Source: Pseudomonas mucoides (GTDB taxonomy: Bacteria > Pseudomonadota > Gammaproteobacteria > Pseudomonadales > Pseudomonadaceae). Taken from it: a stretch of DNA of 64,000 bases. This document shows positions 57,162-64,000 of the stretch, piece by piece. How positions within the stretch are numbered: position 1 is the first letter of the stretch; the number at the start of each line of letters is the position of its first letter. The stretch spans positions 372,001 through 436,000 of the forward strand of contig NZ_JACOPW010000002.1 of the NCBI RefSeq assembly GCF_015461845.1, read 5' to 3'. The notes below the pieces were generated by a model. It was not told the DNA's origin and ran no database searches. It was given only the letters and a program-made list of their open reading frames with translations. Position numbers and translations under genes: made by a program.

Positions 57162-58045
57162 TGCAGGCAGGCCTTCGAATCGATGTCGACACCTACCGAG
57201 GCACCCGTGAGGGGGTGCCCCGGCTGCTGGAAATCCTCGACGAAGCGCAGGTCAAGGCGACGTTCTTCTTCAGCGTCGGGCCGGACAACATGGGGCGCCA
57301 CTTGTGGCGCCTGATCCGCCCGCAATTTCTCTGGAAAATGCTCCGTTCCAATGCCGCCGGGTTGTACGGCTGGGACATTTTGCTGGCCGGCACTGCCTGG
57401 CCGGGCAAACCGATCGGCCGTGACCTGGGGCATTTGATGCGCCAGGCTCAGGCCGCCGGGCATGAAGTCGGCCTGCACGCCTGGGATCACCATGGCTGGC
57501 AGGCCAATGCCGGACGCTGGAGCGACGCGCAACTGATCGAGCAAATCCGCCGGGGCGTCGACACGCTCAGCGACATCCTCGGAAAGAAGATCGACTGTTC
57601 GGCCGCCGCCGGTTGGCGTGCGGACGAGCGCGTGATCGAAGCCAAGCAAGCATTCGGCTTTCGCTACAACAGCGACTGCCGGGGCCAGAGCCTGTTTCAG
57701 CCGACGCTGGCAAACGGTAGTTTGGGTGCACCGCAGATACCGGTGGACCTGCCGACCTTCGATGAGGTGGTTGGCCCAACGGTCGCTGCCCAGGACTTCA
57801 ACGCGTTCATTCTTGACCGTTTTTCCCCCGACAAACTCAACGTCTACACCATTCATGCAGAAGTAGAAGGGATTCTGATGGCCAACGATTTCCGTCAGCT
57901 GCTGGCCGATGCGCGCCAGCGTGACATTCATTTCCAGCCCTTGGGCGATCTGCTGCCCGACGCGCCCAACACCTTGCCCACAGGACGTGTCGTACGCGGC
58001 ACCCTTGAAGGTCGCGAAGGCTGGTTGGGAGTGCAAGGCGCATGA
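57161..58045 (+). CDS. arnD: 4-deoxy-4-formamido-L-arabinose-phosphoundecaprenol deformylase
   Basis: The 294-residue protein has a polysaccharide-deacetylase (NodB) fold. The metal Asp/base motif [16 protein letters not shown] is at the N-terminus, and the histidine motif HAWDHHGWQ at about residue 106. It removes the formyl group from undecaprenyl-P-L-Ara4FN so the sugar is trapped for flipping. The start is one base into the arnA stop region and the stop overlaps arnT by 4 bp, consistent with tight co-translation. Confidence 0.94.
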   Translation: MQAGLRIDVDTYRGTREGVPRLLEILDEAQVKATFFFSVGPDNMGRHLWRLIRPQFLWKMLRSNAAGLYGWDILLAGTAWPGKPIGRDLGHLMRQAQAAGHEVGLHAWDHHGWQANAGRWSDAQLIEQIRRGVDTLSDILGKKIDCSAAAGWRADERVIEAKQAFGFRYNSDCRGQSLFQPTLANGSLGAPQIPVDLPTFDEVVGPTVAAQDFNAFILDRFSPDKLNVYTIHAEVEGILMANDFRQLLADARQRDIHFQPLGDLLPDAPNTLPTGRVVRGTLEGREGWLGVQGA

Positions 58046-59691
58046 GCAAACGCTGGGCACTCCCCCTGCTGCTGGTCCTTTTCGTCCTGGGTTATCTGCT
58101 GCCACTGGGCACCCACGGCTTATGGATCCCGGACGAAACCCGTTACGCACAGATCAGTCAGCACATGCTCCTGAGCGGCGACTGGGTGTCGCCGCATTTC
58201 ATGAGCGTGCGCTATTTCGAGAAACCGGCGGCGGGTTACTGGATGATCGCCGCCAGCCAGACGCTGTTCGGTCAGAATCTGTTTGGCGTGCGGTTTGCCT
58301 CGGCGCTGAGCATGGGCCTGAGCGTGCTGCTGTGCTTCCTGATCGCCCGCCGATTGTGGAACGATCCGCGCAAGAGTTTTGCCTGCGCGCTGCTGTACAT
58401 GAGTTTCAGCGTCATCGCGGGTCAGGCCGGTTACGCCAACCTTGATCCGCAATTCACCTTATGGGTCAACCTGAGTCTGGTGGCGTTGTGGTTTGCGCTG
58501 GACAGCGACGGCCGCCGGCAAAAAATCATCAGCTGGGCGGTGCTGGGTCTGGCCTGCGGCATGGGCTTCATGACCAAGGGTTTCCTGGCCTGGTTGCTGC
58601 CGGTGCTGGTGGCCCTGCCCTACATGATCTGGCAGAAACGCTGGAAAGAACTGCTGACCTACGGGCCTGTGGCGATTGTCGTGGCCATCGCGGTGAGCCT
58701 GCCCTGGGTGCTGGCGGTTCATTCGGAAGAGCCCGATTACTGGCGTTTCTTCTTCTGGCACGAACACATTCAGCGCTTTGCCGGTGAGGACGCCCAGCAT
58801 GAAGAGCCGTTCTGGTTCTACCTGCCGCTGCTGGTCGGTTTCAGTCTGCCGTGGGCGGCGTTGTTACCGTCGGCGCTGAAACAGGCCTGGCAAACCCGAC
58901 GCCAGTCCAGCATCGGCTTCCTGCTGCTATGGCTGGTGATGCCGCTGGTATTTTTCAGCATCAGCAAAGGCAAACTGCCCAGTTACATCCTGCCGTGCCT
59001 GCTGCCCCTGGCCTTGTTGCTGGGTCATACACTGGCTGACCGGCTGAAGCTGGAACAGGGACGGGTGCTGGGGCTCAACGGGTTGCTCAACCTGGTGTTG
59101 GGTCTGGTGACCCTGATCGCCTTGGTCTACCTGCAATTGAAAAAGCCGCTGTACGACCATGAACTGCACAACCTGGTGTTGGTGTTCATCGGTTTGATCG
59201 GCTGGATCATGGCCAACCTGCTGCAAGCCTTCAGGCCATTGCAATGCTGGGCTGCACCGGCATTCGGCAGTTTGTTGCTGATCGGCTTGATACCCGCCGG
59301 ACTGCCTAACTCGGTGGTCGCCAACAAGACCCCCGACCAATTCATCCTCCATCACATGGATGAACTGGCGCAGACCGGCAAATTGCTGAGCAACGATCTT
59401 GGCGCCGCATCGGCGCTGGCCTGGCGCATGAAGCACCCGGATGTGTCCTTGTACAACTCGGTAGGCGAATTGAAATATGGTCTCGCCTATCCTGACTCGG
59501 CACAGCAACTGGTCACTGTCGGCCAGGTTCAGCAGTGGATGCGCGACGCCCGCCGCAGCGGCTCCGTCGGTGTGGTCATGCGGGTCAAGGGTGAGGACGA
59601 ATTGCAGGAAATCGAATTGTTGCCCAAGGACGGTAAACGCTATGAACAGGGCAACCTGGTGATCCTGATTTTCCCTCAGGAGGCGCCATGA
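58042..59691 (+). CDS. arnT: Undecaprenyl-phosphate-alpha-L-Ara4N transferase
   Basis: The 549-residue GT83 membrane enzyme has about 12-13 membrane segments and a C-terminal periplasmic domain. The catalytic acidic loop [14 protein letters not shown] lies at about residue 28, and the lipid-binding region carries [14 protein letters not shown]. It transfers L-Ara4N from undecaprenyl phosphate to lipid A phosphates, lowering negative charge and polymyxin binding. It lies inside the operon, overlapping both neighbours by 4 bp. The gene at 44406 is a close paralogue. Confidence 0.95.
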   Translation: MSKRWALPLLLVLFVLGYLLPLGTHGLWIPDETRYAQISQHMLLSGDWVSPHFMSVRYFEKPAAGYWMIAASQTLFGQNLFGVRFASALSMGLSVLLCFLIARRLWNDPRKSFACALLYMSFSVIAGQAGYANLDPQFTLWVNLSLVALWFALDSDGRRQKIISWAVLGLACGMGFMTKGFLAWLLPVLVALPYMIWQKRWKELLTYGPVAIVVAIAVSLPWVLAVHSEEPDYWRFFFWHEHIQRFAGEDAQHEEPFWFYLPLLVGFSLPWAALLPSALKQAWQTRRQSSIGFLLLWLVMPLVFFSISKGKLPSYILPCLLPLALLLGHTLADRLKLEQGRVLGLNGLLNLVLGLVTLIALVYLQLKKPLYDHELHNLVLVFIGLIGWIMANLLQAFRPLQCWAAPAFGSLLLIGLIPAGLPNSVVANKTPDQFILHHMDELAQTGKLLSNDLGAASALAWRMKHPDVSLYNSVGELKYGLAYPDSAQQLVTVGQVQQWMRDARRSGSVGVVMRVKGEDELQEIELLPKDGKRYEQGNLVILIFPQEAP

Positions 59692-60032
59692 GCCTGCTAC
59701 TGGTTCTGGTCGCGTGCCTGTTGACGTGCCTGGGTCAGATTGCGCAGAAATACGCCGTGGAGAGCTGGCGTGGCCAGGCTTCGGGATGGGGCGCGAAACT
59801 GCGCTCGCCCTGGCTGTGGCTGGCGCTCGCCGCGCTCGGGTCAGGCTTGCTGGTCTGGCTGCTGGTGTTGCAGCGCCTCGAAGTCGGCATCGCCTACCCG
59901 ATGCTTAGCCTCAATTTCGTATTGGTCACCCTGATCGCCCGCTTCGTCTTCCACGAAACCATTGATCGCCAGCACTGGTTCGGCGTCGCACTGGTGATCG
60001 GTGGCGTGGTTCTGCTGGGGCAACACGCATGA
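59688..60032 (+). CDS. arnE: Undecaprenyl-P-L-Ara4N flippase subunit ArnE
   Basis: The 114-residue protein has four membrane segments of the SMR/EamA fold. It keeps the family's conserved [19 protein letters not shown] region near residues 78-96. With ArnF it flips the lipid-linked L-Ara4N to the periplasmic face. The small size, position between arnT and arnF and 4-bp overlaps are as in other arn operons. Confidence 0.92.
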   Translation: MSLLLVLVACLLTCLGQIAQKYAVESWRGQASGWGAKLRSPWLWLALAALGSGLLVWLLVLQRLEVGIAYPMLSLNFVLVTLIARFVFHETIDRQHWFGVALVIGGVVLLGQHA

Positions 60033-60430
60033 GCCTGCGTCGCGGAATCACGTTCGCCCTGGGCAGCGTGGTGCTGGGCAGCGCGGCGCAACTGGGCATG
60101 CGCTGGAGCATGACGCGCCTGCCCTCGCCGGAAAACTGGCTGACCGCCAGTTTCGAACCGGTCCCGCTGCTGGTCGTGCTGAGCGCGATCCTGGCCTACG
60201 CCCTCTCGATGCTCTGCTGGCTGGCCGCCCTGCGCGACTTGCCGCTGGGCCGGGCCTACTCGCTTTTGAGCATCAGCTACGCGCTGGTGTACGTGCTGGC
60301 CGCCAGCCTGCCGTTGTTTCACGAATCGTTCAGCCTTTCCAAGACCGTCGGGGTGGCATTGATCATTCTCGGGGTCATCACAATCAACTCTCGTTCAGTC
60401 CGTGCGACCGAACTCCGGGGTGCGTCATGA
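60029..60430 (+). CDS. arnF: Undecaprenyl-P-L-Ara4N flippase subunit ArnF
   Basis: This is a 133-residue protein with four membrane segments and a positively charged N-terminus ([14 protein letters not shown]). The conserved segment [19 protein letters not shown] is near residue 72. It partners ArnE in the flippase. It overlaps arnE and ugd by 4 bp each, so all eight arn/ugd genes form one transcript. Confidence 0.92.
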   Translation: MSLRRGITFALGSVVLGSAAQLGMRWSMTRLPSPENWLTASFEPVPLLVVLSAILAYALSMLCWLAALRDLPLGRAYSLLSISYALVYVLAASLPLFHESFSLSKTVGVALIILGVITINSRSVRATELRGAS

Positions 60431-61806
60431 AAATCAGTGTATTTGGTAGCGGTTATGTGGGCTTGGTCCAGGCAGCTGTCCTGGCTGAAGTTGGCCATGA
60501 TGTGGTCTGCATGGACATCGACGAGAAAAAAGTCGCGCTGCTGCAACAGGGCCACGTGAGCATTTTCGAACCAGGGCTGGCCAGTCTGGTACGTGAAAGC
60601 CTGGAAGCCAGACGACTGCAGTTCACCAGCGACGAAAAACTGGCCGTCCAGCATGGCGAGGTGCTGTTTATTGCAGTGGGCACGCCGTCCCGGGACGATG
60701 GTTCGGCGGACCTGAGCTATGTGATGTCGGTCGGTGATGCCGTGGCGCGGCATCGCGAACAACCGGTGATTCTGGTGGAGAAGTCCACGGTCCCGGTGGG
60801 CACCGGCGACGCGTTGCAAGCACATATCGACAAGGCCCTGGTGAAAGCTGGCCGTGTGTTGCAGTTCGATATCGTTTCCAACCCCGAGTTTCTCAAGGAA
60901 GGTTCGGCCGTCGCCGACTGCCGGCGCCCGGACCGGATCATCATTGGCTGCGAACGTGACGAAGTGCGCGAAGTAATGCGCGACCTCTATGCACCGTTCA
61001 ACCGCAACCACGACCGCGTCATGTTCATGGACCTGCGCAGCGCCGAACTGACCAAGTACGCCGCCAACTGCATGCTGGCCACGAAAATCAGCTTCATCAA
61101 CCAGATTGCCGAACTGGCCGAACACCTGGGCGCCGACATCGAATCGGTGCGTCTGGGCATCGGCGCCGACTCGCGCATCGGTTATCACTTCATTTACCCC
61201 GGCTGCGGTTATGGCGGCTCGTGCTTCCCCAAAGACATGCGCGCCCTGATTCACAGCGCCCAGGAAGCGCACTGCTCCAGCGACCTGCTGCAAGCGGTGG
61301 AAGCGATCAACGAGCGTCAGAAACACAAACTGTTCGAGCGGATCAACGCGTTCTACCGTGGTGATCTGCGGGGCAAGACCTTTGCCGTCTGGGGCCTGGC
61401 GTTCAAGCCCAACACCGATGACATGCGTGATGCGCCGAGCCGGGTCCTGCTGGAATCGCTGTGGGCCGCCGGAGCCAATGTCCGCGCGTATGATCCGGAA
61501 GCGATGCAGGAAACCCAAAAACTCTATCCGAATGAATCGAAGCTGATGCTCATGGGGACGCCCGAATCGGTATTGACCGGCGCCGATGCCTTGATCGTCT
61601 GCACCGAGTGGCAACAGTTCAAGGCCCCGGATTTCGACCTGATCGAACAACGTCTGAACGCTCCCGTGATCTTCGACGGACGCAACCTGTACGACGCCGA
61701 ACGCCTTGAGCGCAGCGGTTTCAAATACTTCCCGATGGGCCGTGGCGAGTCACGCAACCTGCCGATCCCGCTTCAGCAATGGCCGGCAGACTCGGTCGTC
61801 GCGTGA
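60427..61806 (+). CDS. ugd: UDP-glucose 6-dehydrogenase
   Basis: The 459-residue protein has the NAD-binding motif [20 protein letters not shown] at residues about 6-25, [12 protein letters not shown], and the catalytic Cys in [18 protein letters not shown] (about residue 265). The UDP-binding C-terminal domain has [16 protein letters not shown]. It oxidises UDP-glucose to UDP-glucuronate, the first precursor for ArnA. Placement directly after arnF couples precursor supply to lipid A modification. The ATG at 60427 is chosen over the long upstream frame, which is arnF in another frame. Confidence 0.94.
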   Translation: MKISVFGSGYVGLVQAAVLAEVGHDVVCMDIDEKKVALLQQGHVSIFEPGLASLVRESLEARRLQFTSDEKLAVQHGEVLFIAVGTPSRDDGSADLSYVMSVGDAVARHREQPVILVEKSTVPVGTGDALQAHIDKALVKAGRVLQFDIVSNPEFLKEGSAVADCRRPDRIIIGCERDEVREVMRDLYAPFNRNHDRVMFMDLRSAELTKYAANCMLATKISFINQIAELAEHLGADIESVRLGIGADSRIGYHFIYPGCGYGGSCFPKDMRALIHSAQEAHCSSDLLQAVEAINERQKHKLFERINAFYRGDLRGKTFAVWGLAFKPNTDDMRDAPSRVLLESLWAAGANVRAYDPEAMQETQKLYPNESKLMLMGTPESVLTGADALIVCTEWQQFKAPDFDLIEQRLNAPVIFDGRNLYDAERLERSGFKYFPMGRGESRNLPIPLQQWPADSVVA

Positions 61807-63398
61807 TCACCCTGTCACCCACCCGCCAGCAGTCCCTGGGCATCGGGTTACTGGCACTGATCCTGTTCAGTGCCGGGGTTTATCAGCAGGCGGCCATCGG
61901 TTTCGATTCGCGGTTCGTCATGTTTGCCCAGGAAATGCTGCGTAACGGGCCATCGGTGTTCCCCACCACCTATGGCCAGCCTTACGCCGACTACTCCGCC
62001 CTTTCGACGCTATTCATCTGGCTGCTGTCCTTGCCATTCGGGCAGGTCAACAGCCTCAGCGCCTGGCTGCCGAGCGCGATGGCGGGTGCGGTGATTGTCA
62101 CGCTGATGTATCGCTTGCTGGCGCCCTACTCCCGACGCTGGGCGCTGCTCAGCATTGCCTTGATGCTGATGACCAGTACGTTCATCACCGAAGCTCGCGC
62201 GGTGTCCCAGGACCTGATACTCGCGGCGGTCGCGTTTTCGGTGTTTTACCTGGGGTATGCCGCCGACCACTTCGCAGCACAACGCCGCTGGTGGCTGATT
62301 TTTGCCCTGTTGGTCCTCGGCTTCGGGGTGCGCGGACCGATCGGGCTGGTGGTGCCCACAGGCATTCTGTGCAGCTACTTTTTGCTCAATCGCCAATGGC
62401 GGCATTTGTTCGGCTTCGGCCTGACAGCCGCCGTGTTGTTGGCCGTGAGCATCGGCACATTGTTGTGGCTGGCCGACACCGAAGGCGGCCCGGCCTTCAT
62501 GCAAGACGTGGTGCGCATGCAGTTCATGGGGCGCATGGACGGCAGCGAAGGCGCCAGCGGAGCGCTGTATTATTTCACCAGTTCGATGGGCAACTATGCG
62601 CTCGCCTATCCGCTGGCCTGGCTTGCGTTGGCGGCGATTGCGCTGACCCGACCGCGCCAGGCAGGCCCTGCATGGCGCCTGTTGCAGTACTGCATGGCGG
62701 CCGGGTTGATTGTGATGATCGGGTTGTCGATCCCGCAGGCGAAAAAGGCCCGTTATCTACTGCCGATGTTGCCGATGGCGGCAATTATTGCGGCGTATCC
62801 GTTTCAGGTCGCGCAAGGGCGGTTGTTTGCCGCGTTGCGCGGTTTGATGCAGGGGTTATGGTTGCTGATCCCGATACTCATGATCGTTGGATTGGTGGTC
62901 GCTCAGCGCCGGTTTCCCGAGCAACTGACGTCGATCCGCTCGATGGTGATCCTGCTCGGCGTGTTGCAGGCCATCGCCCTTGCCACGCTGTTCAAGCCCC
63001 GTTGGCGCGCAGAGACGCTGGCTTTTTGCGCGGTGCTGGCGGTGTGGTCGGTGTACATGAGCGTGTTCGAACCGGTTGAGCGTCGGCTCTATGACACCCG
63101 CACATTCAGCCTTGCCGTCTATGAGCAGGTTAAAAAAGCGCCGGCGCCATTGGTGCTGCACAGCATGGGCAAAGATGCCAAGGCGATCAAATTCATGGTC
63201 AATATCCCGCATGACTTGCAGCCGCTGTTTACCGACTCGATCCCGGAACTGCAAAGTCTCTCCGGAGCCGCGTGGTTGATGATGGACCTGAACGCCTACA
63301 TCGCCTTGCAAGGCACTGCGCTGGGTAACTTGCAACCGGTGTTGAGCGGGCGATTCGACAAGAATGATTTCGTGCTGCTGCATAAACAAACCCCGTAG
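61803..63398 (+). CDS. GT39/ArnT-like membrane glycosyltransferase at the operon end
   Basis: The 531-residue protein has about eleven membrane segments. The family acidic residue lies after YQQAAIGFDSRFVMFAQEML (near residue 35), and ARAVSQDLILAAVAF follows later. The GTG at 61803 overlaps the ugd stop; an ATG eight codons upstream is possible. It is the last gene of the arn transcript and is less like ArnT than the gene at 44406. A polyprenyl-sugar transferase of unknown acceptor is the best call. Confidence 0.82.
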   Translation: MITLSPTRQQSLGIGLLALILFSAGVYQQAAIGFDSRFVMFAQEMLRNGPSVFPTTYGQPYADYSALSTLFIWLLSLPFGQVNSLSAWLPSAMAGAVIVTLMYRLLAPYSRRWALLSIALMLMTSTFITEARAVSQDLILAAVAFSVFYLGYAADHFAAQRRWWLIFALLVLGFGVRGPIGLVVPTGILCSYFLLNRQWRHLFGFGLTAAVLLAVSIGTLLWLADTEGGPAFMQDVVRMQFMGRMDGSEGASGALYYFTSSMGNYALAYPLAWLALAAIALTRPRQAGPAWRLLQYCMAAGLIVMIGLSIPQAKKARYLLPMLPMAAIIAAYPFQVAQGRLFAALRGLMQGLWLLIPILMIVGLVVAQRRFPEQLTSIRSMVILLGVLQAIALATLFKPRWRAETLAFCAVLAVWSVYMSVFEPVERRLYDTRTFSLAVYEQVKKAPAPLVLHSMGKDAKAIKFMVNIPHDLQPLFTDSIPELQSLSGAAWLMMDLNAYIALQGTALGNLQPVLSGRFDKNDFVLLHKQTP

Positions 63399-63425
63399 AA
63401 CGGCGCACAGAAAGTTGCTGTTAGC

Positions 63426-63452
63426 GGCCCCTGCTTGTTTCACGCAGGGGCC
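63426..63452. terminator. Terminator hairpin shared by the arn operon and the LysR gene
   Basis: A perfect 9-bp stem GGCCCCTGC / GCAGGGGCC with a 9-nt loop starts 28 bp after the last arn-operon stop. Its right arm overlaps the final codons of the convergent LysR gene. Confidence 0.65.
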
Positions 63453-64000
63453 TTCAAATCGACCCCCAACGCCTGCGCAAACGCCTTGACCAGCGGACTG
63501 CGCACGGTGTTGTGGCGCAGGATCAGATTGAACGGCGTGACGATGTTGATCAGGTCCGGGCGCACCGCGCGAAACTGTCCCTGAGCCACCATCGTCGCTG
63601 CATAATGCTGCGGCAGAAAACCGACAAAACGACCGGTCTTGATCAACAGCGCCACGGCTTCCACCTGGGTGGCGGACGCCGAGAAACTGTCATAGTGAGC
63701 AAAGTTCAGCTTGTCCCGATGAATCGCGTAGCGATGGTTGATGCACTCATGGTGCCTGAGCACATCACTGCCCATTTCGGCGTCCGGCGTCGAAAACAGC
63801 GGGTGACCGACAGCGCAATAAACTTCCGAGCGTTCTTCATACAGCGCGTAATAATCAAACTCCTCTCTTTTCTGGTACACCGGCACGATCCCCGCCACTA
63901 ATCGCCCCTCTACTACGCCCCTTTCCACTTCATCCAGTTGAGACGACTGAAGTTGAAACCTTACTTTCGGCGACTCTTCATTAATTCGTCTAAGCGCTGC
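63440..64000 (-). CDS. LysR-type regulator, C-terminal part (cut by window end)
   Basis: This frame is open to the window edge on the minus strand, giving the last 186 residues of a LysR-family effector domain. Visible are RRINEESPKVRFQLQSSQ near the edge, VEGRLVAGIVPVYQKREEFD, the typical VAAL-like VEAVALLIKTGRFVGFLPQ helix and the C-terminal strand PFNLILRHNTVRSPLVKAF. The DNA-binding half lies outside. It converges with the arn operon, so its target is probably on the far side. Confidence 0.8.
   Translation of the reverse strand, partial: AALRRINEESPKVRFQLQSSQLDEVERGVVEGRLVAGIVPVYQKREEFDYYALYEERSEVYCAVGHPLFSTPDAEMGSDVLRHHECINHRYAIHRDKLNFAHYDSFSASATQVEAVALLIKTGRFVGFLPQHYAATMVAQGQFRAVRPDLINIVTPFNLILRHNTVRSPLVKAFAQALGVDLKAPA

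Overview
The window looks like chromosome of a Pseudomonas of the fluorescens group. The evidence is the high-GC coding bias, paired 24-bp REP palindromes of the usual Pseudomonas type (about 14850 and 26385), a Pseudomonas DUF6124/DUF3077-type gene with a structured leader, a cstA-ybdD pair beside a Cache-domain sensor kinase, and a full arnBCADTEF-ugd operon. No tRNA, rRNA, CRISPR array, plasmid or complete prophage was seen. Genes are dense except for a poor stretch at about 30.4-33.1 kb.

Layout. (1) 0-10.6 kb is a stress and membrane-physiology block: BON-domain protein, tandem universal stress protein, TRIC-type channel, DUF3302/HlyD pair, SulP transporter, PPK2 polyphosphate kinase, small K+ channel, PotE-like exchanger and solute-binding protein. 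Several genes have FNR/Anr-like dyads upstream. (2) 10.6-17.1 kb holds an MscS channel and the cstA-ybdD operon, divergent from a Cache histidine kinase and a LuxR-type response regulator. Repeated CTACGTAG palindromes lie between them. (3) 17.2-23.9 kb holds a three-gene efflux operon, a glycine-zipper protein and a large DUF3772/MscS channel. (4) 23.9-28.9 kb is a polyamine module: AraC regulator, gamma-glutamylpolyamine synthetase, PotF/SpuD-like binding protein and FAD oxidoreductase. (5) 29-33 kb is degraded or accessory DNA: VOC and SYLF genes, the scar of a KaiC-like ATPase joined to a histidine-kinase fragment, and an orphan outer-membrane beta-barrel gene.

(6) 33.1-38.3 kb is a putative uptake and catabolic operon of unknown substrate: TIM-barrel isomerase, 2-oxoglutarate/Fe(II)-type oxygenase, amino-acid-type binding protein, fused permease-ATPase, and an SDR protein lacking the usual YxxxK. 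(7) 38.5-39.1 kb is a cloverleaf-like structured leader with a DUF6124 gene. (8) 39.1-43.4 kb has a RibD-like reductase and a pqiABC operon whose PqiA is split in two. (9) 43.7-63.4 kb is an envelope-remodelling region: Ais-like phosphatase, ArnT paralogue and a GT39 gene, then a Fe(III) ABC transporter with a candidate Fur box, a lone tyrosine recombinase, the arn operon for L-Ara4N modification of lipid A, and another GT39 gene. A partial LysR regulator closes the window.

The strongest candidates for undescribed biology are the structured leader before the DUF6124 gene, the oxygenase/ABC/SDR operon, the cstA-side palindromes with the Cache two-component pair, and the KaiC-kinase scar. All function calls come from reading translated sequence and motifs. 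No database search was run.
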